The notes under the pieces were generated by a model, which saw nothing but the letters and a program-made list of their open reading frames with translations, was not told where the DNA came from and ran no database searches. A stretch of 64,000 nt of DNA. Source: Prochlorococcus sp. AG-402-M15. GTDB taxonomy: Bacteria; Cyanobacteriota; Cyanobacteriia; PCC-6307; Cyanobiaceae. Shown in pieces: positions 10,614 through 19,740 of the stretch (the stretch's first letter is position 1; every line of letters starts with the position of its first letter). The position numbers and the translations under genes were made by a program. The stretch lies in NCBI GenBank assembly GCA_003216615.1, contig QCIP01000007.1:1-64000 (forward strand). Reading direction: 5' to 3'.

Positions 10614-12194
10614 TTATTTATTAAAAAAAGGGGTCATTTTCATAAATGTCTTATTAAGGCTAAAACTTAGAGTAATAATTCTATGATTTGCTGAAGGCGC
10701 TCCGACATTTCCTTCCCCAAATCCAGGATTAACTCCAATAGCAGGATAAGCTGCTGCAGATATAGATAAGCGAAGCTTGCTATCTTTAATTAAACAAATA
10801 TTTGTTGGCTGCATTTTTATTTGATAAATGCATTCTTCACTTATTTTGGAGTTTTTAACCCTTAAGAATCCAGTTGAAAATTGATTCACCTTCTCATTAC
10901 CTTCTTCAACTAAAGATAAAGCAAGGCAGATATCGAAATTGGGCTGATCACTTTTTACTTGGATTTCTAATGTGGGAACTCCTGTTAGATATTGATCTTC
11001 TTCAAAAGAATTGGTTTGAAAAACACCTACATCCAAGCGTTTATCAATAATTCTTCTATTAAACTTTCCTGGATTTGGACCTAAATGACCACCGTTAGAT
11101 GGAGTAGGTCTCCATGGATCATTAACAATTGTGAACCATCCTGTTCCTTTTGAATTTATGGTCAGACTTCCATCTTCAACCTCTACATTTGCTGTGCCAT
11201 CGCTTTTGAGCCCAAAAATAAATTCAGGATGAAATTTATTATCTAATTCTTCCCATTTATTTAATGAAATATTCCATATTTTTTTCTCGTTTTTTAAATT
11301 CTTAGGATTAAATTTTTCATCTGATTTTAAATGTTTATCAAAAAATTTTAATAAAGATTCTTGTGATCCCTCCCACCAATTTAGATGTGTCGCATTCCCA
11401 ATAATGATCTCTGGGCTTCCACCAGCTTTTTTAGATTTTTTATAAAGATCAAAGGCACCTTTTAAATGTGGATCCCAAAGTCCTCCAATAATTAACATAG
11501 GTTTTTTTATCCACGTTGAAATTGGTTTAAATTCTTCAAATGGGCTAGCATTATTTAAATTTTTAAGCCATTTCAAAACAAAGCTATTAGGATCATATTT
11601 TTTTAAAGTATCAATTCCTTCCCTTAAATAACTTTTATTTTCTAAGGCTAATCTTATCTTTCCCCACTCAATTAATTTATTTTCTCTTTTCATTTTTAGT
11701 GCTGCGATTTGAAGTCCCCATGCAATATTGTTATGCCACCAATATGCTCCTCCATCTGAGCACCAATGATCCTTTATATTCATCCCAGTCATTGCTGGAG
11801 ATAAACAATCCGGCGGCTTTGAATTTAATTCACCAGTTAGTTGAGTAAATCCTTGATATGAAAAACCATATAAGCCAAGTTTTCCATTACATTCTTTTAG
11901 AGACCTTACCCATTCATGTGTTTCTGAAGTATCGCTAGCTTCTTGAGAAAAACCATTAAAAACTCCTTCAGAAGAACCCATACCTCTAACATCTTGAATT
12001 ATTACCATATACCCTTTGGAAGCCCACCATTCAGGGTGAGAATAGGTAATAGTTGAAGCTATTTCCCTGCCATAAGGTTGTCTCATCAATAATGCAGGCC
12101 ATGGGCCATTACTATTAGGTAACCAAATCCTTGATATAAGTCTTACTCCATCTCTAAGTACTAGAGACTTGTCAAACCATCTTGAACAAGACAT
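10614..12194 (-). CDS. CocE/NonD (peptidase S15, X-Pro dipeptidyl-peptidase-like) family hydrolase
   Basis: 'DVRGMGSSEG', nucleophile elbow 'YGFSYQGFTQL', 'GGLWDPHLKGAFDLYKK', C-terminal jelly-roll-like region. Confidence 0.88.
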   Translation of the reverse strand: MSCSRWFDKSLVLRDGVRLISRIWLPNSNGPWPALLMRQPYGREIASTITYSHPEWWASKGYMVIIQDVRGMGSSEGVFNGFSQEASDTSETHEWVRSLKECNGKLGLYGFSYQGFTQLTGELNSKPPDCLSPAMTGMNIKDHWCSDGGAYWWHNNIAWGLQIAALKMKRENKLIEWGKIRLALENKSYLREGIDTLKKYDPNSFVLKWLKNLNNASPFEEFKPISTWIKKPMLIIGGLWDPHLKGAFDLYKKSKKAGGSPEIIIGNATHLNWWEGSQESLLKFFDKHLKSDEKFNPKNLKNEKKIWNISLNKWEELDNKFHPEFIFGLKSDGTANVEVEDGSLTINSKGTGWFTIVNDPWRPTPSNGGHLGPNPGKFNRRIIDKRLDVGVFQTNSFEEDQYLTGVPTLEIQVKSDQPNFDICLALSLVEEGNEKVNQFSTGFLRVKNSKISEECIYQIKMQPTNICLIKDSKLRLSISAAAYPAIGVNPGFGEGNVGAPSANHRIITLSFSLNKTFMKMTPFFNK

Positions 12195-12201
12195 TTAGGC
12201 T

Positions 12202-12468
12202 TTAGATAATGTCAGGACAGTGCAGCCCAATGACGTAAATAGAAAAGATCTCTGCGTTAACGGGAGTTAACTTTTTTTTGTTTGATACATACTCTATAGC
12301 TTTATCTGAACTAGCTGAAATACCTTTTGAATTAAACTCTCTTAACTTATTACATAAATTCTTAGCTTCGTTAGGATTCTTTTTTACACTTTCCAATAAG
12401 TTAGATTGACTAAAAACAGGGTATAAAGAGTTGGAAAACAAAAATAACAAAAATAATAAAGGTTTCAT
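12202..12468 (-). CDS. hypothetical secreted protein
   Basis: N-terminal signal peptide 'MKPLLFLLFLFSNSLYPVFSQ'; compact intergenic spacing. Confidence 0.5.
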   Translation of the reverse strand: MKPLLFLLFLFSNSLYPVFSQSNLLESVKKNPNEAKNLCNKLREFNSKGISASSDKAIEYVSNKKKLTPVNAEIFSIYVIGLHCPDII

Positions 12469-12520
12469 TATTACTAACTTTTTCTAAATTCTACATTAAA
12501 AATTTTTTTTATCCAAGATT

Positions 12521-12928
12521 TCAAATTGATTTTTCGATTTGACTAGCTTTTTTAATCCATTCTTTTAAGAGAGTAAAAGTTTTATCTGACTCAGTTTTTA
12601 CTCTAAGAGTTCTTTCTAATCTGCCAATTTTGCGTTCTAATTCGTAAGGAGTAGATAGTGATAATGATTTAAGAGAAGATATACCGCAATGTAAAAGTAG
12701 ATATGCTTGCGGTGGAGAAATTCCAATTTCTTTTTTAAAAATAGCTATAGCTCTAATTTTCTTTAGATTATTCAATGTACATAATGAAGATTTTCTTTGA
12801 ATCTCATTTATATCTAAGTCCGAAAGATTACTTAATTTTACAAAGTCAGTTAGATTATTTTGAATAAAAAAAGATTTCTCATGTCTAAAATTAGTTGGCA
12901 AAAAATCTAAAAAGGTTTTATTTTCCAT
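12521..12928 (-). CDS. conserved hypothetical, DUF4332-like (helix-hairpin-helix-type) protein
   Basis: 'LCTLNNLKKIRAIAIFKKEIGISPPQAYLLLHCGISSLKSLSLSTPYELERKIGRL' resembles DUF4332/HhH. Confidence 0.5.
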   Translation of the reverse strand: MENKTFLDFLPTNFRHEKSFFIQNNLTDFVKLSNLSDLDINEIQRKSSLCTLNNLKKIRAIAIFKKEIGISPPQAYLLLHCGISSLKSLSLSTPYELERKIGRLERTLRVKTESDKTFTLLKEWIKKASQIEKSI

Positions 12929-12939
12929 TGTTTAACAAT

Positions 12940-13383
12940 CTAATTCATTTTGACATTTTTTTGTACTTCTCCTATTACTACTGGCTTACTTACATCATCC
13001 GAAATTTTTTCAAGTTTCCTTAACTTTATTTTTACGTTAGCACCCGACCGGCTACCTTTCATTAGGTTTACCGATAGTTGTTCTAAAGTTGGTTGAATAT
13101 ATTCTTCAGGAAAGTCATTATCTGCTTTAGCAATAATCAAATCGAACCCATTGTCATAAACAATTGGAACATATTTTGCACCTTCTATTACAACTTTTTC
13201 TGTATAACTTTGTATAAATGCCCAACTACTTAAAGAAAGTAATAGTGAAAAGATAGTTGCTCCAATTATTCGAAATTTAAAACCAAAATTAAATATAAAA
13301 GCTGCTATGGTGCAAATAAAAAGAAATATTCCAAATAATCCAAAAATTTTTGGTGTGTTCTCTAATAGTTCAAAAAAAGACAT
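12940..13383 (-). CDS. Ycf51/DUF2518-like membrane protein
   Basis: Two N-terminal TM segments and soluble domain; resembles the cyanobacterial Ycf51 family. Confidence 0.55.
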   Translation of the reverse strand: MSFFELLENTPKIFGLFGIFLFICTIAAFIFNFGFKFRIIGATIFSLLLSLSSWAFIQSYTEKVVIEGAKYVPIVYDNGFDLIIAKADNDFPEEYIQPTLEQLSVNLMKGSRSGANVKIKLRKLEKISDDVSKPVVIGEVQKNVKMN

Positions 13384-13435
13384 TTAGTGGCTTTGACCTG
13401 ATTAATTTCTTATATTTTGTAAGCCTACTCTATTT

Positions 13436-16400
13436 TTGGGCTCTAACTTGAAAAAAATTAGATCTCTAAATTTAAATACTAATATTGTTTTACTAGGGAT
13501 GCTTTTCCCATTAGGTTTTTTAGGCACTCTTTTATTAAATAATTTTTTAAAAGAAACTTATAGTTCTAGGAAATTAGAACTAGAAGAAAATATTGAGAAT
13601 ATTTTAGATAAAAATGTTGAGTTAGGTGATTATGTAGGAATTAGATTTCTAGGTATTTCTGTGGGTAATTCAAAAATTAATGATAAAAAAAATATAGATT
13701 CTGAAATTAAAGCTAAAAATATATATGTGGGCATTATGCCTTTTAGATCTTTTTTAAAACAAAAATGGATAGTAAAAATAAGGCCTGAGCAAGCTGAAAT
13801 TAATATTGATAGAGATTTTTTTAAAAGGGATAAACCTTATGAAAAAGAAAGAAGTACAAACAAATTAAAATATAACTTGAATTTTAACTTTAATAAATAT
13901 TCAATTCTAAATCTTAAAAAATCAGGATTAGAAACAAAAGTAAAAGGTAACCTTATTTATAACTCAAGTAATAGAGAAATTATTGCAAATATAAAATCAA
14001 ATTTTGATGGTAAAGGTCTTCTAGAATTTAAATTTAAAAAAAAATTAAATAAAAACTTTTTAAAGCTAGAGTTATTTTCTAGAGGATTAGATCTTGAGAG
14101 CTCTGAATATATTATTGGGAATAGAAAAATTAGCTTTAAAAAGGGAAATTTTAAATCTAACTTTAAATTTAATAAAACATCAACACAAACATTTTGCAAA
14201 GGAAGATTTTCTTTTACTAATTTAAAAATAAAACCAGAAGATTTCTCAGAGAATATAAATTCAGATTCAACCAGGTTTTTTTGTAAAGATAATAATTTAA
14301 TAGGAAATTCCGAAAACTTAAATTACAGAACTTTGAATGCAAACTTTAATCTAAATATCCCATTAAATAAAAGTTCTAATAAAATTGACCTAAAAGGAAG
14401 CGTTGGATACATTAACAGTCTGAATCCAGATATTGAACTATCGGGGAATCTTCCCTATTGGTTTGATACAAGAGGGATTAATTTTGGTTATGTCGATTCT
14501 AGTTTCAAAATAAATAGAACTCAATTATCCAATTTAAATATTTTCCGAAATAATGATGTTAGAGGTTTCGTTACTGCTAAAGGCGAATTAAAAGGAAAAA
14601 TTAGTGATCCCGATATTTTAATTAAGTTTAATGTTGATTATCCGCACTTCAAAGGGATTCGGATCAGAGAAATATGGGAGGGAGATATTAAAAATAAAAA
14701 TGATAATTTTTTCTTAAATATGAAAAATAGATACTCTCCCATTCCTTCATTTCTATCTATAAAGTTTGATTCTAATCTTAAATTAGAAAATGTATCTTTT
14801 AGTAGAATTTTTAATTCTAATAAAGGAAACATAGAAGTATTTAAAGAGAACAATAGTTATATTTGGAAAGCTAATAATTTTCCTCTTGATGAACTTGAAT
14901 TATCCTTAAGCAACAATCAATTTGATAAAATTAATGGAATTATTAACGGTTTGGGATCAATATCTTCAGACCTTTTAAATCTTGATGGGCGACTTGCATG
15001 GAGTTTAGGCAAATATAGAAATATTAAATTAGCAAATTCATTATTTGATTTTAGCTTTCAAGATAATTATTTTAATGTAAACTTATCTTTATATCCAATT
15101 GATGGTGGAATAATTGAAGTCGAATATAATCCAAATAAAAATAATTTAATTAATTTAGACTTCAATGACATAAGCACAAGTTGGACAATACTTACCGCCA
15201 TTGATATTTTTAATTTTGATAATAAAAAAGTTACTCCAACAAGTAAATCTAATATATTGGATGACTTGGAAATAAATAAAATTAATAATTCTTTTAAAGA
15301 GAGGATTGATTTTATAAATAACTTTATTGAAAGTAATAATGCTCTAGATGACAAATTTAACTTAGAAAAATATTTAGATAAATTCAGCAGTAGATATAAT
15401 GCAAAAGTAGCTATTAAGGGCGATGGAACAAGCAACTATAAAATAAATGCAAAATTAAATGGCTATCTTGATATCTCTAATGATGATTACAAGAATAACA
15501 AAGAGAAATTTTCTATTGATTTGGAAGGAGGATTATTAAAAGGTAATGGTTCTTTAAAAATTAAAAAACTACCAATAAATGCTGCAAATATTTTTTTAAA
15601 CAGACCAAGAGATTTTCTAGGAGGGTTGGATATCAATTTGTCTTATGATCTTGATAGGAAGTCTTTCTCGAGCGAAATTTTTTCCAATAATTCTTCTATT
15701 AAAAATAACAAAATTTTATTTGATAAGGGACTTGTTGAATTTAACAATTATATTTTTGATATCGATTTTTCCTTGCTTATAAATGATTCAGAAATTCCAA
15801 TTAATATAGAAGGAAAAATACCCATAAACAATTCAGATAACTTGTATTTAAGATTGAATGGTAATGGTAAAATTATTGAGTTAATTGATATTTTTGCTGA
15901 GGAATACTTTACCTTTAAAGAAGGGGACTTAAATCTTAGAATGATATTAAAAGGTAAAATAAATAAACCAATATTAAATGGATTTGTCGTAATTAAAGAT
16001 TCTGAAATTGATTTTTACAATAATATAATAAAAGATATTAATAGCTTGATAATTTTTGACTTTGATTCTTTAGAAATCAAGAGTCTACAAGCTAAAGCAG
16101 AAGATTCTGGAAATATATTTGTAGAGGGTTCTTTGCCTTTTTATAGTCAAAATGATTCTGGTGAAGCTGAGATTAATTTGATAACGAATAAATTTAGTAT
16201 AAAAACAGATAATTTCAATTTTTTAGTAGATTCAGATATAGATTTGCGTGGATCATTTGAAAATCCTGTTTTAGGGGGTTATTTATCTCTTAATAATGGA
16301 TTCATTAATTTTAATAGCACCAATCAAAATAATAGAATAGTAAATCATAATAAACTAAAAGAAGATAAAAAAGATTGGCCAGAACTCTATTGGGCTAATA

Positions 16401-17389
16401 ATAAGAGTATTGAAATAATTTCAAATGAAACAATTTTGAATTCAGTTCTTTTAGGAGAGACTTTACCTAGTTATTTAGATAATCTGTTTTTTAATAACCT
16501 TAAATTAAAACTTGGCCCAGATTTTAAAATTCAATATTCAGAGATAGTTCAAGCTTATTTAGATACTCTTTTAGATCTTAATATCAATGGTGGGGTAGGT
16601 AAAGATTTAAATGCTAGAGGACTTATTGATCTAAAAAAAGGTAGAGCGAATTTATACACTACACCCTTTAAACTTAATAAAAATAAAGATAACTATATTG
16701 TATTTGCGCCAAGAAGTGGTGTAGTTCCATATATTAATTTTTCTTTAGTTAGTAAAGTTCCAGATTCTATAATTCCTATAAATGAAAATAACAAGGATTC
16801 AAATATTTCAGGAGATCTTGATGCAGATGCGATTTCAAGCGGTTTTGAAGCATTTGGCATTGGGAATACAAGACTTATTAAAATTGAAGCCTCTTACGAA
16901 GGGTTTTTAGATCAATTATCTTTCGAAGATGAAAATAAAAGAATTCAATTAAGGAGCACTCCAAGTTATAACAGGTCGCAAATTATTGGCTTAATTGGAG
17001 GTAACTCTGCAAATTTAATAAATAGAGCATTTATTTCTCAACTTAATAATGCTGATGCTTTTAGTGAAAGATTTCAGTTTTCTTTATATCCAGCCTTAAT
17101 AGAGAATAATGATTCTTTAAATAATATTTTTTCTAATGAAAATTTAGATATAGAAAATGATGGACAATCATCTTCTAATGAAGAACTTTCTTCTCAAGCT
17201 TGGGTAGCTCAAATAGGACTTGATATTACCGATGCAATAAATTTTGCCTTTCAAGCTGTTCCAGGTAGAGATGACCTTCCACCTACTGGAATTTTGACTT
17301 TTCAGGCTAATCCAAACTTAGAATTATTAGGTTCTTATGATTCTAATGGGGATTGGAAAAGTCAAATCCAATTATTTTTTAGATATTAA
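13436..17389 (+). CDS. TamB/DUF490-like translocation and assembly module protein
   Basis: Very long beta-rich repetitive protein with N-terminal TM and a conserved TamB-like C-terminus ('RSQIIGLIGG', 'ELLGSYDSNGDWKSQIQLFFRY'); non-ATG start uncertain (TTG at 13436 or 13448). Confidence 0.8.
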   Translation: MGSNLKKIRSLNLNTNIVLLGMLFPLGFLGTLLLNNFLKETYSSRKLELEENIENILDKNVELGDYVGIRFLGISVGNSKINDKKNIDSEIKAKNIYVGIMPFRSFLKQKWIVKIRPEQAEINIDRDFFKRDKPYEKERSTNKLKYNLNFNFNKYSILNLKKSGLETKVKGNLIYNSSNREIIANIKSNFDGKGLLEFKFKKKLNKNFLKLELFSRGLDLESSEYIIGNRKISFKKGNFKSNFKFNKTSTQTFCKGRFSFTNLKIKPEDFSENINSDSTRFFCKDNNLIGNSENLNYRTLNANFNLNIPLNKSSNKIDLKGSVGYINSLNPDIELSGNLPYWFDTRGINFGYVDSSFKINRTQLSNLNIFRNNDVRGFVTAKGELKGKISDPDILIKFNVDYPHFKGIRIREIWEGDIKNKNDNFFLNMKNRYSPIPSFLSIKFDSNLKLENVSFSRIFNSNKGNIEVFKENNSYIWKANNFPLDELELSLSNNQFDKINGIINGLGSISSDLLNLDGRLAWSLGKYRNIKLANSLFDFSFQDNYFNVNLSLYPIDGGIIEVEYNPNKNNLINLDFNDISTSWTILTAIDIFNFDNKKVTPTSKSNILDDLEINKINNSFKERIDFINNFIESNNALDDKFNLEKYLDKFSSRYNAKVAIKGDGTSNYKINAKLNGYLDISNDDYKNNKEKFSIDLEGGLLKGNGSLKIKKLPINAANIFLNRPRDFLGGLDINLSYDLDRKSFSSEIFSNNSSIKNNKILFDKGLVEFNNYIFDIDFSLLINDSEIPINIEGKIPINNSDNLYLRLNGNGKIIELIDIFAEEYFTFKEGDLNLRMILKGKINKPILNGFVVIKDSEIDFYNNIIKDINSLIIFDFDSLEIKSLQAKAEDSGNIFVEGSLPFYSQNDSGEAEINLITNKFSIKTDNFNFLVDSDIDLRGSFENPVLGGYLSLNNGFINFNSTNQNNRIVNHNKLKEDKKDWPELYWANNKSIEIISNETILNSVLLGETLPSYLDNLFFNNLKLKLGPDFKIQYSEIVQAYLDTLLDLNINGGVGKDLNARGLIDLKKGRANLYTTPFKLNKNKDNYIVFAPRSGVVPYINFSLVSKVPDSIIPINENNKDSNISGDLDADAISSGFEAFGIGNTRLIKIEASYEGFLDQLSFEDENKRIQLRSTPSYNRSQIIGLIGGNSANLINRAFISQLNNADAFSERFQFSLYPALIENNDSLNNIFSNENLDIENDGQSSSNEELSSQAWVAQIGLDITDAINFAFQAVPGRDDLPPTGILTFQANPNLELLGSYDSNGDWKSQIQLFFRY

Positions 17390-17455
17390 GTCAAAAAGAA
17401 GGTTAGTTTAAAGAATCGTTGATTTGAATTATTATTAAATTAACTAAAAAATATT

Positions 17456-18766
17456 ATGGCTAATATCTTTGAAGTCCCTAAACCAGGAAATGATCTTTTA
17501 GAAAAAGCTGATCAAGTTCGTTTGGCATCAATAAAAATAGGTCAAACTGAAAATCAAAAAAGAATTAAAGCCCTAAATTTTATGGCTGATTATCTAGAAA
17601 AAAATACTAATGAAATTTTAGAGGCTAATAGTGAGGACTATAAAAGAGCAGAAAAGAAAGGAATTTCAAAAGCTTTACTTTCTAGATTAAAGTTAACAAA
17701 AGAAAAATTAAATTCAGGTATTGATGGGGTAAGAAAAGTTGGAGAATTATCTGATCCCGTAAATCAAGTTCAAATAAAAAGAGAGCTTTACAAAGGACTG
17801 ATTCTAGAGAGAAAAACTGTCCCTGTAGGAGTTATAGGTGTTATTTTTGAATCTAGACCTGATGCTGTGATGCAGATTAGTTCTCTAGCAGTAAGATCAG
17901 GTAATGGAGTAATGCTAAAGGGCGGTAGTGAAGCTAATTTAACAAACACTGCAATAGTCAATGCCTTACAGCAGGGGTTATATGAATCAGGGATTGATAA
18001 AAATGCAATATGCTTACTTACAAGCAGAAAAGATAGTATGTCAATGTTAAATCTCGAGAACTATATCAATTTAATAATTCCAAGAGGAAGTAATGAATTA
18101 GTTAAATTTATTCAAGAAAATACAAGAATTCCTGTGCTAGGTCATGCTGATGGAATTTGTCACTTGTTTATTGATAATGAGGCAAATCTTGAAATGGCTT
18201 TATCAGTCGCTCTAGACAGTAAAATTCAATATCCTGCAGCATGTAATTCTATTGAAACTTTATTGGTGCATAAAGATATTGCATCAGTTTTTCTTGAAAA
18301 GGCCATACCTTTATTTAATGCTAATGATGTTAAATTAATCGGAGATAAAAGATCTGTCGAATTAGGGTTAACGCATGAAGCTAGTCTAGAAGACTGGCAA
18401 ACTGAATATTTGGATTTAATCTTATCTATAAAAATTGTTGACGATCTTGATGAGGCAATTAGTCATATTCAAAAATTTAGTTCAAAACATACAGATGGAA
18501 TAATTACTGAAAATTCAAGTACTGCTAATAAATTTATGAATATAGTTGATAGTGCAGGTGTTTTTCATAATTGCTCTACAAGATTTGCCGATGGGTTTAG
18601 ATATGGATTCGGAGCTGAAGTGGGCATATCTACTCAAACTCTGCCACCAAGAGGACCTGTAGGTCTAGAAGGCTTGGTAACTTATAAATATTTCCTAAAA
18701 GGCGATGGAAACATAGTTGATTATTTTTCATCCGGTAAGGCTATCTATACACATAAAGATCTTTAA
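17456..18766 (+). CDS. proA: gamma-glutamyl phosphate reductase
   Basis: 'VPVGVIGVIFESRPDAVMQISSLAVRSGNGVMLKGG', 'GFGAEVGISTQTLPPRGPVGLEGLVTYKY'. Confidence 0.97.
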   Translation: MANIFEVPKPGNDLLEKADQVRLASIKIGQTENQKRIKALNFMADYLEKNTNEILEANSEDYKRAEKKGISKALLSRLKLTKEKLNSGIDGVRKVGELSDPVNQVQIKRELYKGLILERKTVPVGVIGVIFESRPDAVMQISSLAVRSGNGVMLKGGSEANLTNTAIVNALQQGLYESGIDKNAICLLTSRKDSMSMLNLENYINLIIPRGSNELVKFIQENTRIPVLGHADGICHLFIDNEANLEMALSVALDSKIQYPAACNSIETLLVHKDIASVFLEKAIPLFNANDVKLIGDKRSVELGLTHEASLEDWQTEYLDLILSIKIVDDLDEAISHIQKFSSKHTDGIITENSSTANKFMNIVDSAGVFHNCSTRFADGFRYGFGAEVGISTQTLPPRGPVGLEGLVTYKYFLKGDGNIVDYFSSGKAIYTHKDL

Positions 18767-18772
18767 AAACTT

Positions 18773-19141
18773 TTGAAGATGGAAACGTTTTTAAGAATTG
18801 AGAATATTAAACTCTGGGCAAGGGTTGGTGTTCTTGATGAAGAAAGAAAATTAGGACAATTATTTAGTTTGGATATATTTTTGTGGACTGATTTTAGAGA
18901 ATCTACCGCAAATGATGATATAAACAAAACAATTGACTATTCAAAATTAATTCAAATTTTAAAAGATCAATCAAAGAAAATTTATTGTTTCACAATCGAA
19001 AAATATTCCAATACAATTTTAGAAATCATTGATAAGGAATTTAAGCTTTCTAAAATTAAAATTATTTTGACAAAATGCAATCCTCCAATTACAGGTTTTG
19101 ATGGGAAGGTGTCAATAGTAAGAATTATTGAAAATAATTAA
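18773..19141 (+). CDS. folB: dihydroneopterin aldolase
   Basis: 'RIENIKLWARVGVLDEERKLGQLFSLDIFLW', 'TIDYSKL', 'KCNPPI'; ATG at 18779 may be the real start. Confidence 0.88.
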   Translation: MKMETFLRIENIKLWARVGVLDEERKLGQLFSLDIFLWTDFRESTANDDINKTIDYSKLIQILKDQSKKIYCFTIEKYSNTILEIIDKEFKLSKIKIILTKCNPPITGFDGKVSIVRIIENN

Positions 19142-19146
19142 AAGTA

Positions 19147-19740
19147 TTGGAAAAAAGAAATCCCATTTTATTGATTCATGGACTTTGGAATACTTCAAAT
19201 ATTTTTTCTTCTATTACTTCAAAACTTGATGATATGGGAATTGAATATTTTGCCCCAACTCTTAAGCATTCATATGGAATCACTTCAATTATTGATTTGA
19301 CCGCCACCTTAAACGAATTAATTTTGGAGAAATATGGATTAGAAAAAGAATTAGATATTTTGGGGTTCTCCATGGGAGGGATAATTGGTAGATATTGGAT
19401 TCAAAAATTTAATGGTTATAAAAGAACAAGAAGATTTATATCTATAGGTTCCCCTCACAAAGGAACATTAATTGCACAATTAGTACCTAAATACCCTTTT
19501 AGAGGAATATCGGAAATGAAAATAAATAGTAAGTTTTTGAGAGAACTAGCAAAGAATGATTTTTTTCTTAATGATATCGAGTGTATAAATTTCTTTACTT
19601 ATTGGGATCTAATGGTTTTCCCTGGTTGGTGGACTAATTTAAATATAGGTAAAAAAATATCAGTCAAAGTATATAAACATAGAAATCTCGTAAGAAATAA
19701 ATCTGTGGTTGACAAAATAATCGCTGAAATTATTATGTAG
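19147..19740 (+). CDS. alpha/beta hydrolase (triacylglycerol lipase-like)
   Basis: 'PILLIHGLWNTSNIF', 'LGFSMGGIIGRYW', 'GSPHKGTLIA'; TTG start. Confidence 0.82.
   Translation: MEKRNPILLIHGLWNTSNIFSSITSKLDDMGIEYFAPTLKHSYGITSIIDLTATLNELILEKYGLEKELDILGFSMGGIIGRYWIQKFNGYKRTRRFISIGSPHKGTLIAQLVPKYPFRGISEMKINSKFLRELAKNDFFLNDIECINFFTYWDLMVFPGWWTNLNIGKKISVKVYKHRNLVRNKSVVDKIIAEIIM

Noticed and set aside
13957-15435. Minus-strand ORFs within the TamB-like gene
   Set aside because: Leu/Phe/Ile/Ser-rich antisense ORFs with no recognisable domain.
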